Assembly (NCBI GenBank): GCA_022842465.1
Contig: JALHPN010000089.1
Location: 1 to 33,291 of the forward strand
From: Polyangiaceae bacterium
Lineage (GTDB): Bacteria; Myxococcota_A; Polyangia; Polyangiales; Polyangiaceae
Reading direction: 5' to 3'
DNA: 33,291 bases
A model generated the notes under the pieces. It worked only from the letters and a program-made list of their open reading frames with translations, was not told the origin of the DNA and did not search any database. Of this stretch, positions 1 through 7,977 are shown in pieces; positions within the stretch are counted from its first letter, which is position 1; every line of letters begins with the position of its first letter. Made by a program: the position numbers and the translations under genes.

Positions 1-146
1 GGTGCGGCCTCGACCTCGCGCAGCGCGCCGTCGGCCGCTGCGCGGTCGTCGCCGCTCGCGAGCACGAGGCGCGTGGTGGCCCCGAGCGCCGCCGCCACGA
101 ACGCGATCACGATCCCCCGGGCGAGCCGGCTCCGGCGATGCGACAT
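1..146 (-). CDS. N-terminus of an unidentified membrane-anchored or exported protein (partial, cut by window edge)
   Basis: Only the first 48 codons are present; the gene runs off the left edge. The reading frame opens with an Arg-rich stretch (MSHRRSRLARG), followed by a hydrophobic Ala/Val-rich segment at about residues 11-30 that looks like a signal peptide or single membrane anchor, and then a charged Asp/Arg/Ala region. An in-frame ATG lies 24 bases further upstream (at 170), giving MSGTSPPT before the same sequence. Neither start has a clear ribosome binding site, so the start is uncertain. The gene is divergent from the lipoprotein gene at 389. Nothing visible identifies a function. 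Confidence 0.55.
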   Translation of the reverse strand, partial: MSHRRSRLARGIVIAFVAAALGATTRLVLASGDDRAAADGALREVEAA

Positions 147-170
147 CGTGGGTGGGGAGGTACCCGACAT

Positions 171-388
171 GGAGAGGCGACGCAACCCGCGGAAGACGCG
201 GTTGACCGGGAGCGACCCCGGATTTGCGAAGAAAAAGCACGTCCTACATGTCCGATGATGGGTTTCGATGTATCCGGCACCAATGCGTCTCCACACGCGA
301 TGTCGCTCGAACTCGACCCTCCATCCGTCGTACACCGCCGACTCGAACTTCGACGTGCGCCTCTCGCGCGTGTCGACTCGGAGGTTCC
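171..388. other. Divergent intergenic region
   Basis: This 218-bp gap separates two divergently oriented genes and must hold both promoters unless transcripts start further away. It has an island poorer in GC than its surroundings (about 221-265). A TTGACC hexamer sits at 202-207, but no convincing -10 partner lies at the right distance. A small GC stem (206-210 with 217-221) is present. No ORF here looks like a real gene. Confidence 0.4.
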
Positions 389-1588
389 ATGACGCTTCGT
401 CTCGCTGCCGTTGGTGTCTCGTTCGTTCTCGCCGCGACCTCTCTCGGCAGCGTGGCGTGCTCGTCCTCGCAGGGGCGCAGCGACTTCACCCAGGCGTCGG
501 CCGCGACGGATCCGAGCGAGCGGGAGACCCTCGGCTTCGGCGCCGACGCGGGCCCGATGCAGGGCTGCAGCGTCGCCGACGACGTCGATCACGACGGCGA
601 CGGCCTCTCGGCGAACGGCGGCGACTGCAACGACTGCGACCCGCGCGTCCACCCGGGCTTCTTCGACTTCCCGGGCAACGGGGTGGACGAGGACTGCAGC
701 GGCACGCCCGACGACGGCGAGGACCAGTGCGACACGGGCCTCACGATCGACTCGACGGACGCGCTCGAGGCGGCGAAGGCCCTCGGCCTCTGCAAGCAGG
801 CCGACCCGGCCAAGGGCGTCTGGGGCGTCGTCGAGGCGAAGTTCGTCCGGCCCGACGGCAAGAGCGCGACGGTGAACAAGGACGTCGGGCTCCTCACGTC
901 CTTCGGGACCAACGCGCCGCAGTCGGGCGATGCCATGCTCGCGCTCTCGTCGGGGTACGCGCGCGCGCCCGGCCAGCCGGACTACGTCGCCGGCCCGAGC
1001 CGCGGCAAGGGCGTCCGCCACAGCGCTCCGGCAGGGTACCCGAAGGAGTTCGCGGGCTGCCCGGGCGTCCAGACCGGGACGCCGCAGGACGGCATCGCCC
1101 TCGAGGTGAAGATCCTCGTCCCGAAGAACGCGCAGTCGTTCTCGTACGACCAGAACTTCTTCACCTACGAGTTCCCGAACTTCATCTGCAGCCAGTTCAA
1201 CGACTTCTACGTCACGATGATGGAGCCGCAGCTCCCGAACCTCCCCGACGGGAACATCGCGTTCGACTCCCAGAACAACCCGATCAGCGTGAACAACGCC
1301 TTCCTCCAGGCGTGCAGGTCGCAGAACGCGGGCGGCAAGACCTTCCCGTGCCCCCTCGGCCAGACGCCTCTCCGGAACACGGGCTTCGACTCGTCGCTCA
1401 GCGGTCCGCACGCGGCGACCGGGTGGCTCACGACGACGGCCCCGGTCACGGGCGGCACGGAGATCACGCTCCGCTTCGCGATCTGGGACTCGGGCGACGG
1501 CCAGCTCGATTCGACGGTCCTCCTCGACAACTTCAAGTGGTCGGTCGACCCGACGAGCGGCGCCGTCACGGCCCCCGTCCCGAAGTGA
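389..1588 (+). CDS. Probable lipoprotein with MopE-type metal-binding motif and choice-of-anchor-L-like domain
   Basis: The product has 399 aa. The ATG at 389 follows GGAGG (380-384) by 4 bases, which decides the start; the frame stays open upstream but without a better site. The N-terminus is a signal peptide ending in SVAC (Cys24), an imperfect lipobox, so surface or outer-membrane attachment is likely. Residues 65-104 carry the Asp/Gly-rich DHDGDG...GGDCNDCD...G.DEDC pattern of the putative metal-binding motif family (MopE type, with paired Cys), probably binding calcium. The remaining ~280 residues (repeated Phe/Tyr/Asn positions, ending TGGTEITLRFAIWDSGDGQ...LLDNFKW) look like a choice-of-anchor-L type beta-sandwich, a domain of secreted proteins of unknown ligand. 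A stem-loop follows at 1645. Confidence 0.85.
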   Translation: MTLRLAAVGVSFVLAATSLGSVACSSSQGRSDFTQASAATDPSERETLGFGADAGPMQGCSVADDVDHDGDGLSANGGDCNDCDPRVHPGFFDFPGNGVDEDCSGTPDDGEDQCDTGLTIDSTDALEAAKALGLCKQADPAKGVWGVVEAKFVRPDGKSATVNKDVGLLTSFGTNAPQSGDAMLALSSGYARAPGQPDYVAGPSRGKGVRHSAPAGYPKEFAGCPGVQTGTPQDGIALEVKILVPKNAQSFSYDQNFFTYEFPNFICSQFNDFYVTMMEPQLPNLPDGNIAFDSQNNPISVNNAFLQACRSQNAGGKTFPCPLGQTPLRNTGFDSSLSGPHAATGWLTTTAPVTGGTEITLRFAIWDSGDGQLDSTVLLDNFKWSVDPTSGAVTAPVPK

Positions 1589-1644
1589 CGAGGCGCCTCG
1601 CGCGCACCACGTAGGACCCGGCCTCCCGCGGAGCCCGGGCCGCA

Positions 1645-1677
1645 AGAAGGCGAAGCCCTACGCGGCTTTCGCCTTCT
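1645..1677 (+). terminator. Stem-loop after the 389-1588 gene
   Basis: AGAAGGCGAAGCC (1645-1657) pairs with GGCTTTCGCCTTCT (1664-1677), leaving one bulged T and a six-base loop. This is about 13 bp of stem, 57 bases after the stop codon and before the kinase gene. There is no run of T after it, so it may be an imperfect or Rho-assisted terminator, or an mRNA-stabilising end. Confidence 0.5.
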
Positions 1678-1696
1678 CGCACATCTGGTCAGCGCC

Positions 1697-1723
1697 TTGA
1701 CCGTGCGTCCCGCGCCGGATAGT
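1697..1723 (+). promoter_or_regulatory. Possible sigma-70-like promoter for the kinase gene
   Basis: TTGACC at 1697-1702 is five of six to the -35 consensus. GATAGT at 1718-1723 is a weak -10 match, with 15 bases between them. Transcription from it would start around 1730, only a few bases before the ATG at 1737, so the message would be nearly leaderless. That agrees with the absence of a normal Shine-Dalgarno in front of this gene. The evidence is weak. Confidence 0.3.
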
Positions 1724-1736
1724 CCATCCTTGTAAG

Positions 1737-3542
1737 ATGGTCGGGGCAGCCCCAGGCGCCTCCGTGGACGGGCAGATCGAAAGCACGGCCACCACGGCAT
1801 TCGGCAAGTACCAGCTCTTCGCGAGCCTGGGCCGGGGCGGCATGGCCGACGTCTTCTTGTCCGTCGCGCGCGGGCAGATGGGCTTCAACAAGCTGGCCGT
1901 GATCAAGCGGCTCCGCCAGGCGCTCGCCGAAGAGGCCGCCTTCCGCAACATGTTCCTCGACGAGGCGCGGCTCGCGGCTCGCCTGAACCACCCGAACATC
2001 GTCCACACCTACGAGGTGGGGGAGCAGAACGGGGTCTACTTCATCGCGATGGAGTACCTGGAGGGCCAGGCCCTCAACAAGGTGCTTAGGGAGGCGCAGA
2101 AGCGCAACGAAGGCATCGAGCACGAGATCGCCGCGCGCATCATCGCGGACGCCCTCGGCGGCCTCGGCCACGCCCACGAGCTCCGCGACTACGACGGCCG
2201 CCCGCTCCAGATCATCCATCGCGACGTCAGCCCTCACAACATCTTCGTGACCTACGACGGGCACACGAAGCTCGTCGACTTCGGCATCGCCAAGGCCGCG
2301 CTCTCCTCCACGGAGACCGAGGTCGGTGTCCTCAAGGGCAAGGTCGCGTACATGTCGCCCGAGCAGGCGATGGGCGCCCGGATCGACGCGCGCAGCGACC
2401 TCTTCGCGATGGGCATCGTGCTCTGGGAGCTCGTCGCGCACCAGCGGCTCATGACGGGGGAGAACGCGGCGAACACGCTCCATCGGCTCATGAGCGAGCC
2501 GATCCCGCGCGTCTCGCAGGTCGTCCCGAGCATCGACCCACACCTCGACGCGATCATCGCGCGCGCGCTCGAGAAGGATCCCGACGTCCGCTGGCAGTCC
2601 GCGTCCGAGATGCGCGAGGCGCTCGAGGCATGGCTCGCGAGCCGCCCGCGGGTCGCACGTCAGGAGGACGTCGGTCGCAAGATGGTGCATCTCTTCGGGA
2701 CCGTGCGCGAGGAGGTCCAGCGGCAGATCAACCGTCACATGAGCGCGTTCGGCGCCGCGGCGAACACCCAGGAGCTCCAGGCGCTCACGGCCGAGGCCCT
2801 GCGTCGGATGGAGCAATCGGGAGCGAACGTCAGCGGGCAGCTCCTGCGCCTCGGAAGCGGCAGCGGGAGCGGCGTCATCGCGAGCTACGGGGGGCTTCCC
2901 GCCATGGGCTCGGGGCCCCCGTCCGGCTATCCCTCGGCGCCTCCGAGCGGAGGATCGCACCCGCAGATGATGGCGCCCGTGAGCGTCGCCCAGCCGGCGC
3001 AGAAGAGCAGCGCGCTGTCGATCGTGGTGGCGATCGGGTTCTTCGTGCTCGCGATCGTGGGGATGGTGGTGTTCGGGACGCAGCGGGCGAGGGAGCCGGT
3101 CGTGCAGCAGGGGACGCAGGAGACCGAGAAGTCGGGCACGGGCACGGGCCCGACGAGCGATGTGGCGCCGAGCGCGACGGTGGTGACGCCGCCGCCCGTG
3201 GCGACGACGGTGGAGACGGCCGCCGTGCAGCCGGCGGCGCATGCCACCGCGACGAAGAAGAAGGGGCCGCCGGTGGCGAAGGCCGCGGCTCCCTCGCCTC
3301 CTCCGCCCGCGGCCCCTGCGCCGCCGCCCGAGGAGCCGGGATTCCTCACGATCTCGTCCTACCCCTGGGCGAAGGTGTACGAAGGAGGCCGGCAGCTCTG
3401 CACGACCCCGTGCGCGAAGGTTTCGCTCTCGCCCGGTTCCCACAACCTCTTGCTCGAGAACTCCGAGCAGAGCCTGAAGCAGAACGTCTCCGTCGTCATC
3501 AAGAGCGGCGAGACCACGACGAGGCAGGTCGGTTTCAAGTGA
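1737..3542 (+). CDS. Transmembrane Ser/Thr protein kinase with C-terminal PEGA domain
   Basis: The product has 601 aa and is a Hanks-type (PknB-like) kinase that phosphorylates Ser/Thr on unknown substrates. Visible parts are the glycine loop GRGGMADV (about 32-39), catalytic Lys57 in AVIKRL, catalytic loop HRDVSPHN (161-168, Asp163), DFG (181-183) and the MSPEQ segment, so the kinase should be active. After a Ser/Gly/Pro linker there is one membrane helix (about 427-447), then a Val/Thr/Ala/Pro-rich linker, then a PEGA domain (about 535-601, GFLTISSYPWAKVYEGG...TPC) that should lie outside the cytoplasmic membrane. The start at 1737 has no strong ribosome binding site. The gene sits 10 bases before a binding-lipoprotein gene, suggesting an operon in which outside binding could modulate the kinase (inference). 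Confidence 0.95.
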   Translation: MVGAAPGASVDGQIESTATTAFGKYQLFASLGRGGMADVFLSVARGQMGFNKLAVIKRLRQALAEEAAFRNMFLDEARLAARLNHPNIVHTYEVGEQNGVYFIAMEYLEGQALNKVLREAQKRNEGIEHEIAARIIADALGGLGHAHELRDYDGRPLQIIHRDVSPHNIFVTYDGHTKLVDFGIAKAALSSTETEVGVLKGKVAYMSPEQAMGARIDARSDLFAMGIVLWELVAHQRLMTGENAANTLHRLMSEPIPRVSQVVPSIDPHLDAIIARALEKDPDVRWQSASEMREALEAWLASRPRVARQEDVGRKMVHLFGTVREEVQRQINRHMSAFGAAANTQELQALTAEALRRMEQSGANVSGQLLRLGSGSGSGVIASYGGLPAMGSGPPSGYPSAPPSGGSHPQMMAPVSVAQPAQKSSALSIVVAIGFFVLAIVGMVVFGTQRAREPVVQQGTQETEKSGTGTGPTSDVAPSATVVTPPPVATTVETAAVQPAAHATATKKKGPPVAKAAAPSPPPPAAPAPPPEEPGFLTISSYPWAKVYEGGRQLCTTPCAKVSLSPGSHNLLLENSEQSLKQNVSVVIKSGETTTRQVGFK

Positions 3543-3552
3543 GCGCTCCCAC

Positions 3553-4983
3553 GTGAAGGCTCGTGCGCGGTCCCTCGCGATTTCGTTCTTCCTCTTGTCG
3601 CTCGCCGCCGGCACCGGGGGATTCGTCACGTCGTCGGGGTGCGCCGAGAAGGCGCCCCTGCCGTCGTCGCCGGAGCCCGTCGTCATCGGCGTCTCGCTGG
3701 GGCTGACTGGCAATTTTCGCGACTTCGCGGCTCCGCTCCGCTCGGCGGTCGTCGTCGCCGAGCAGCAGATCAACGCGCAGGGCGGGGTCCTCGGGCGGCC
3801 GGTCCGCTTCGACGTCGTCGACGACCGGAGCAGCGAGGAGGCGGACGTCGAAGAGATCGCCCGTCGCTTCGTCGAGCAGAAGGTGGCGGCCGTGATCGGT
3901 CCGCTCGGCAGCGCGCAGGTGCTCCGGACCCACGCGATCCTCCGCGACGCGGGCATCCTCCAGATCGTCCCCGCCGCGACGTCGACCGAGCTCGGCACGG
4001 CGCAGCCCGAGAACGATCGCTATCTCTTCCGCACGACCCCGGCTGACGATTTCCAGGGCGCTGCCGTCATGCTGCTCGCCGAGCGTTCGCCGCGCGGCCT
4101 CACGGACGCAGGGCCGGCGCCGGCTCCGGTCGACGGCGGCCCGCCGGCCGTCCCGACGACCTGCAACAAGCTCGCGATCGTCAACATCGACAACTCCTAC
4201 GGCAACCCGATGGGCGATCTCATCGAGCAGTTCTGGCCGCGGCGCGCCGGTCGCCAGATCGTCCTCCGCACGAGGATCCCGAAGGATCTACAGCCCGACT
4301 ACAAGGCCGTCGCGGGCGAGGTCGCCGCCCTCGAGCCCGAGTGTCTCGCGCTCATCTCGTACGACGACACCGCCGCGCAGTTCCTTCGCGACTTCCGCGC
4401 GACGCCGCAATGGACGAGCCTCGAGTCCGGCGGCTTCTTCTTCATCGGGACGGACGGCATCTACACCGACGGCCTCCTCAAGAACGGCGCCGAAAACCAG
4501 GCCGACCTCACGTCGAAGAACTCGGCCGACGGCGTCTACGGCACCAACCCGGACACGCAGACGGGGCTCCGCCCGTACAACGACTTTCGCACCCTCTACG
4601 CGTCGAACTTCCGTCTCGCGTCGTCGGACGACGCACCGTCGTTCGCCGCCAACACCTACGACGCGGCGATCCTGGCGCTCCTCGCGATCCAGAGGGCCGG
4701 AAACGCCGCCGACCGCGTCGCGATCCGTGACTCGCTCCTCGAGATCGCGCGTCCGCCCGGCAAGGTCTTCGGGCCCGGATCGATCGGCGAGGCGCTCCTC
4801 TCGATCCGAGCCGGCGAGGACATCAACTACGCGGGCGCGTCGGGCGACCTCGACTTCGACGGCTTCGGCAACGTCACCGGCGGCTTCATCGTCTGGCGCA
4901 TCGAGCGCGACGCGGCGAACAAGCCGGTCTACAAGACCGTCGGGCGGTTCACGGCGGAGCAGCTCTCGGAGCAGATCAAGTGA
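3553..4983 (+). CDS. ABC-type substrate-binding lipoprotein (branched-chain amino acid / periplasmic binding protein type I fold)
   Basis: The product has 476 aa and starts at GTG 3553, ten bases after the kinase stop, with a weak ribosome binding site. The signal peptide is followed by SSGC (Cys30), a plausible lipid attachment site. The mature part matches the Peripla_BP_6/LivK type: VVIGVSLGLTG near 43, then AEQQINAQGGVLGRPV, a VAAVIGPLGS ligand-loop segment, and a two-lobe continuation through NTYDAAILALLAIQRAG. Family members bind amino acids or small acids. No permease or ATPase gene is nearby, so it may act as a sensor or receptor rather than a transporter part. A Pro/Ala/Gly-rich insertion (about residues 190-200) interrupts the fold. 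Its end overlaps the next gene by 4 bases. Confidence 0.85.
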   Translation: MKARARSLAISFFLLSLAAGTGGFVTSSGCAEKAPLPSSPEPVVIGVSLGLTGNFRDFAAPLRSAVVVAEQQINAQGGVLGRPVRFDVVDDRSSEEADVEEIARRFVEQKVAAVIGPLGSAQVLRTHAILRDAGILQIVPAATSTELGTAQPENDRYLFRTTPADDFQGAAVMLLAERSPRGLTDAGPAPAPVDGGPPAVPTTCNKLAIVNIDNSYGNPMGDLIEQFWPRRAGRQIVLRTRIPKDLQPDYKAVAGEVAALEPECLALISYDDTAAQFLRDFRATPQWTSLESGGFFFIGTDGIYTDGLLKNGAENQADLTSKNSADGVYGTNPDTQTGLRPYNDFRTLYASNFRLASSDDAPSFAANTYDAAILALLAIQRAGNAADRVAIRDSLLEIARPPGKVFGPGSIGEALLSIRAGEDINYAGASGDLDFDGFGNVTGGFIVWRIERDAANKPVYKTVGRFTAEQLSEQIK

Positions 4984-5477
4984 AGCTCGCTCGTACGTCG
5001 TTCGCGCTCGCCTGCGCGCTCTCGCCCGTCCTCGCTTGCGCAGGCAAGGCCGAGCCGAGCGTCGTGAGCTACACGTTGAAGTTCCCCTCGGTCGAGGCGG
5101 CGATCGCCTCCGAGCAGGTGCAGGTCCTCGTCTTCGACGCGCCTACGGACCCGGCTGTGCGCGCGGCCGACTGCAGCGAGAAGATCGCGCGTCGCCTGCG
5201 TCGCGATCCGATCGAGCCGCTGCAGGCGAGCGAGCCCGTCAGCATGTGCGAGATGTTCCTCCGCAGGCCTCGCTTCGAGGTCCCGTACGGCGAGAAGGTC
5301 GTCTTCGCGATCACGCAGAAGCGCGGTCAGGACTTCCTGCTCGGCTGCGCGGTGCAGACGCTCGGCGACGGCGACGCGCCGGTCCCGATAGTGCTGTCGC
5401 TCGCGGACATCGCGAATCCGGTGCCGGCCACGGAGTGCACGACGGTGAGCGATTTCTGCGCGAGCCGCTGCAAGTAG
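4980..5477 (+). CDS. Small cysteine-rich lipoprotein of unknown function
   Basis: The product has 165 aa. Its GTG start at 4980 overlaps the stop of the preceding binding-protein gene (GTGA), with CGGAG eight bases upstream (4967-4971), so the two are probably translationally coupled. The signal peptide ends in VLAC (Cys20), a good lipobox. The mature part has six cysteines, including a C-terminal FCASRC, which suggests disulfides and export. I recognise no domain; the sequence looks like a small beta-rich fold. The operon position suggests it works with the binding lipoprotein and the PEGA kinase. Its stop codon abuts that of the opposite-strand gene at 5478. Confidence 0.75.
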   Translation: MKLARTSFALACALSPVLACAGKAEPSVVSYTLKFPSVEAAIASEQVQVLVFDAPTDPAVRAADCSEKIARRLRRDPIEPLQASEPVSMCEMFLRRPRFEVPYGEKVVFAITQKRGQDFLLGCAVQTLGDGDAPVPIVLSLADIANPVPATECTTVSDFCASRCK

Positions 5478-6365
5478 TCAGTTGCAGCGGTTCGTGCCGC
5501 AGAACAGGACGGGCCCGAGCGACGCGCGGTCGGGCGGGTCGCCCGGGCGGAGCGCGAAGAAGAGCGCCGTGCCGCCCCCGACGGCGGCCGCGCCGGTGAG
5601 GATCCAGAAGAGCGGGCTCGAGAGGACGCTGCCGCCCTCCTCGCGCTTCAGCGGCGCGCCCACCTGCGGCGTCGCCTCGATGAAGGCACTCTTCGGGACC
5701 TGCGCGTTCCCCGCTTCGAGCACGGCGTTGTCTCGCTCGTCGAGGGCCTGCGCGTAGAAGTCGAGCCGCGTGCGTCCGGTGGGAGCGTTCGCGACCTCGA
5801 CCACCGCATCGCCGGGCGCGAGCTGCTCGGTCTTGTACTCGCCGGCCGACGTCCAGCGCCAACCGACCATCACCTTCTTCACGATCCGCGTCGGATCACG
5901 CGTGGTGACGCGGATGGTCCCGCCGTCGCTCCGCACGTTCGTCGAGACCTCGATCCCCGGCTTGGCCGGGAGGGAGCGGTAGACGCCGCGGGCCTCGACG
6001 AACGGCGTGTTCACCTTCGGTCCAAGGTTCGGGTCGGCCTGGTACTCGGGCTCGTAGACGAGGAGCTGCACGAAGGCGTCCCGTGCCTGCTCCTCCTTGT
6101 CGAGGATCGCGTAGGTGACCGCGAGCACGCGGTACGTCCGCACGAGCTGATCGTGCGAGAGCCCTTTCCCCTTGAGCACGCGCTCGGCGACGAGGCTCGC
6201 GTTCTCGTAGTCGAGCTTCGCGTAGAGCGACTCCACGGTCTCGACCTCGGCGGGCAGCGTAGCCCCGGCCGGCGCCGGCTTGTCCTTGGGCGCGGCGAGC
6301 GCGACGTGCGAAGACGCGAGCGAGACGGCCAGAGCGACCGCGAGGCCTCGCGAAGAGGAGCGCAT
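5478..6365 (-). CDS. Exported TPR-like protein with C-terminal membrane helix
   Basis: The product has 295 aa, starting at ATG 6365. A signal peptide (cleavage probably near ALA, residues 22-24) is followed by a helical TPR-like region (about 45-110, with VLAVTYAILDKEEQARDAF and LLVYEPEYQADPNLGPKV). A beta-rich domain follows (about 135-235), with paired statements resembling an Ig-like or adhesion-type fold. Near the end is one membrane helix (about 252-272) and a short tail with two Cys. This signal-TPR-beta-TM layout is common among myxobacterial envelope proteins of unknown role. It converges on the kinase/binding-protein operon with no spacer, so transcripts must read into each other or stop inside coding sequence. 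Confidence 0.8.
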   Translation of the reverse strand: MRSSSRGLAVALAVSLASSHVALAAPKDKPAPAGATLPAEVETVESLYAKLDYENASLVAERVLKGKGLSHDQLVRTYRVLAVTYAILDKEEQARDAFVQLLVYEPEYQADPNLGPKVNTPFVEARGVYRSLPAKPGIEVSTNVRSDGGTIRVTTRDPTRIVKKVMVGWRWTSAGEYKTEQLAPGDAVVEVANAPTGRTRLDFYAQALDERDNAVLEAGNAQVPKSAFIEATPQVGAPLKREEGGSVLSSPLFWILTGAAAVGGGTALFFALRPGDPPDRASLGPVLFCGTNRCN

Positions 6366-6460
6366 GACGTGAAGGATACCGGCTCTCGCGAGGAGAGGGC
6401 CATGGAAAGGCCTGGCGACCGTTGCGCGCCGGACGGGCGCGCCGTAGAGACGGTGCCCGG

Positions 6461-6919
6461 ATGACGACCGACACCGAGAAGAAGCCGCGCGAGCGGGCGT
6501 CCTGGGACCAGTACTTCATGAACATCGCGCGCGAGGTGGCGACCCGCTCGACGTGCGACCGGAAGCACGTCGGCAGCGTGATCGTACGGGACCGGTCGAT
6601 CCTGGCGACGGGCTACAACGGCTCGATCCGCGGCCTGCCCCATTGCGACGAGGAGGGCCACCTCATGGAAGAGGGGCACTGCGTGCGCACGGTGCACGCG
6701 GAGGCGAACGCGATCGTGGCGGCCGCTCGGCACGGGATGCGGATCGACGGCGCCGACATCTACGTCACCGCGTCGCCGTGCTGGGGCTGCTTCCGGCTCA
6801 TCGCCAACGCGGGGCTCATGCGGATCGTGTTCGGGGAGTTCTATCGCGACCAGAAGATCTTCGAATTTTCGCAGAAGCTCGGGATCGAGCTGGTCGACTT
6901 CTCGAAGGCGACGACGTGA
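6461..6919 (+). CDS. Deoxycytidylate (dCMP) deaminase
   Basis: The product has 152 aa and belongs to the zinc-dependent cytidine/deoxycytidylate deaminase family. It converts dCMP to dUMP, supplying the precursor of dTMP. The zinc site is complete: HAE (79-81, with Glu81 the proton shuttle) and PCWGC (106-110). The dCMP-deaminase N-terminal pattern SWDQYFMNIAREVATRSTC and the GYNGSIRGLPHCDEEGH segment favour the dCMP deaminase/ComE branch over tRNA adenosine deaminase. The start is taken at ATG 6461, because the extra 13 codons upstream are Arg-rich and unlike the family. The ribosome binding site is weak. It overlaps the ligase gene by 4 bases. Confidence 0.9.
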   Translation: MTTDTEKKPRERASWDQYFMNIAREVATRSTCDRKHVGSVIVRDRSILATGYNGSIRGLPHCDEEGHLMEEGHCVRTVHAEANAIVAAARHGMRIDGADIYVTASPCWGCFRLIANAGLMRIVFGEFYRDQKIFEFSQKLGIELVDFSKATT

Positions 6920-7938
6920 AGCGGCCCGTGCTGCGCGTCGCGGTGGTCCAGGGCGGCCCCTCCTCCGAGGCCGAGGTCAGCCGGAGGTCCGCCCAGAGCG
7001 TCGCCAAGGGTCTCGCCGAGGCGGGGCACGAGGTCGTGCGTCACGAGCTCGACGGGCACCTCTCCGAGGCGCTCCGGACGGGGGGCTACGACGTGGTCTT
7101 CCCGATCGTCCACGGCGCGGTGGGGGAAGACGGCTCGCTCCAGGGCCTCCTCGAGGTCCTCGACCTCGCGTACGTCGGCTCCGGCGTCCTCGCGAGCGCG
7201 CTCGCGATGCACAAGGAGACGGCGAAGGCGCTCTTCGCGCGCGCCGGCCTCCCGATCGCGAAGGGCGTGACGCTCGCGCGCACCGGCGGCGTCGCCCTCG
7301 CCGGAGCCGAGCAGGCGCTCTCGGAGCTCGGCGCGCGCGTCGTCGTGAAGCCCTGCTCGAACGGCTCGGCCATCGGCGTCTCCCGCTTCGACGGCGGTGC
7401 GGACGCCGCCGGCCTCGCGAAGGCGATCGAGGCGGCCTGGGCCGTCGACGAGATGGTGCTCGTGGAGCGATTCGCGCCGGGGCGTGAGGTCACGTGCGGC
7501 GTCCTCGAGGTCGCGACGGACGTCCTCGGCGGTCACGCCCTCCCTCCGACGGAGATCCGCGCCCCGTCGGATGCGTTCTACACCTACGAAGCACGCTACG
7601 CGCCGGGCCGCAGCCAGCACCTCTGCCCCGCGCCGCTCGGCGACGCGCTCGTCCGTCGGGTGCAGGAGGTTGCCGTCGCTGCGCACCGGGCTCTCGGCTG
7701 CCGCGATCTCTCCCGCGTCGACTTCGTGGTGCGGACGCCCGAGGACCGCGCGACGGGCGACGGCGAGGTGACGCTCCTCGAGGTGAACACGCTGCCCGGC
7801 TTCACCGACACGAGCCTCTTCCCCGAGGCGTCCCAGATCGCCGGGCTGCCGATGCCGGAGCTCTGCCATCGCCTCGTCGAGGCCGCCTTTCGGCGCGGCT
7901 CGACCCGCCGCAACGTCGCCGTTCCGCTCCCGCGGTAA
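6916..7938 (+). CDS. ddl: D-alanine--D-alanine ligase
   Basis: The product has 340 aa, an ATP-grasp enzyme that joins two D-alanines for the peptidoglycan stem peptide in the cytoplasm. Signatures seen are VVQGGPSSEAEVS at the N-terminus, HGAVGEDGSLQGLLE (66-80), the MHKETAK lysine (Lys100), the KPCSNGSAIGVS nucleotide loop (145-156) and the metal-binding LLEVNTLPGFT near the C-terminus (Asn291), so it should be active. The start is GTG 6916, overlapping the dCMP deaminase stop (GTGA), with GAAGG at 6904-6908. Pairing a nucleotide enzyme with a cell-wall enzyme is probably positional, both being growth genes. A gap of 39 bases follows. Confidence 0.93.
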   Translation: MKRPVLRVAVVQGGPSSEAEVSRRSAQSVAKGLAEAGHEVVRHELDGHLSEALRTGGYDVVFPIVHGAVGEDGSLQGLLEVLDLAYVGSGVLASALAMHKETAKALFARAGLPIAKGVTLARTGGVALAGAEQALSELGARVVVKPCSNGSAIGVSRFDGGADAAGLAKAIEAAWAVDEMVLVERFAPGREVTCGVLEVATDVLGGHALPPTEIRAPSDAFYTYEARYAPGRSQHLCPAPLGDALVRRVQEVAVAAHRALGCRDLSRVDFVVRTPEDRATGDGEVTLLEVNTLPGFTDTSLFPEASQIAGLPMPELCHRLVEAAFRRGSTRRNVAVPLPR

Positions 7939-7965
7939 CGACTCGGCACATCCTGCGACCGGAGT

Positions 7966-7976
7966 GGAGGTGATCC
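7966..7976 (+). promoter_or_regulatory. Unusually long Shine-Dalgarno that sets a TTG start
   Basis: GGAGGTGATCC matches, over 11 bases, the complement of the conserved 3' end of bacterial 16S rRNA. It ends one base before TTG 7978, with 7 bases between GGAGG and the start. It is the best ribosome binding site in the window and decides the TTG start. Confidence 0.75.
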
Positions 7977-7977
7977 G

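Noticed and set aside
1689..3998. A 769-codon minus-strand open frame across the first kinase
   Set aside because: Arg-, His- and Leu-rich low-complexity translation opposite a clear kinase; no ribosome site or domain.
6422..6460. An ATG 39 bases before the dCMP deaminase start
   Set aside because: Adds an Arg-rich leader not seen in the family; ATG 6461 begins close to the conserved domain.
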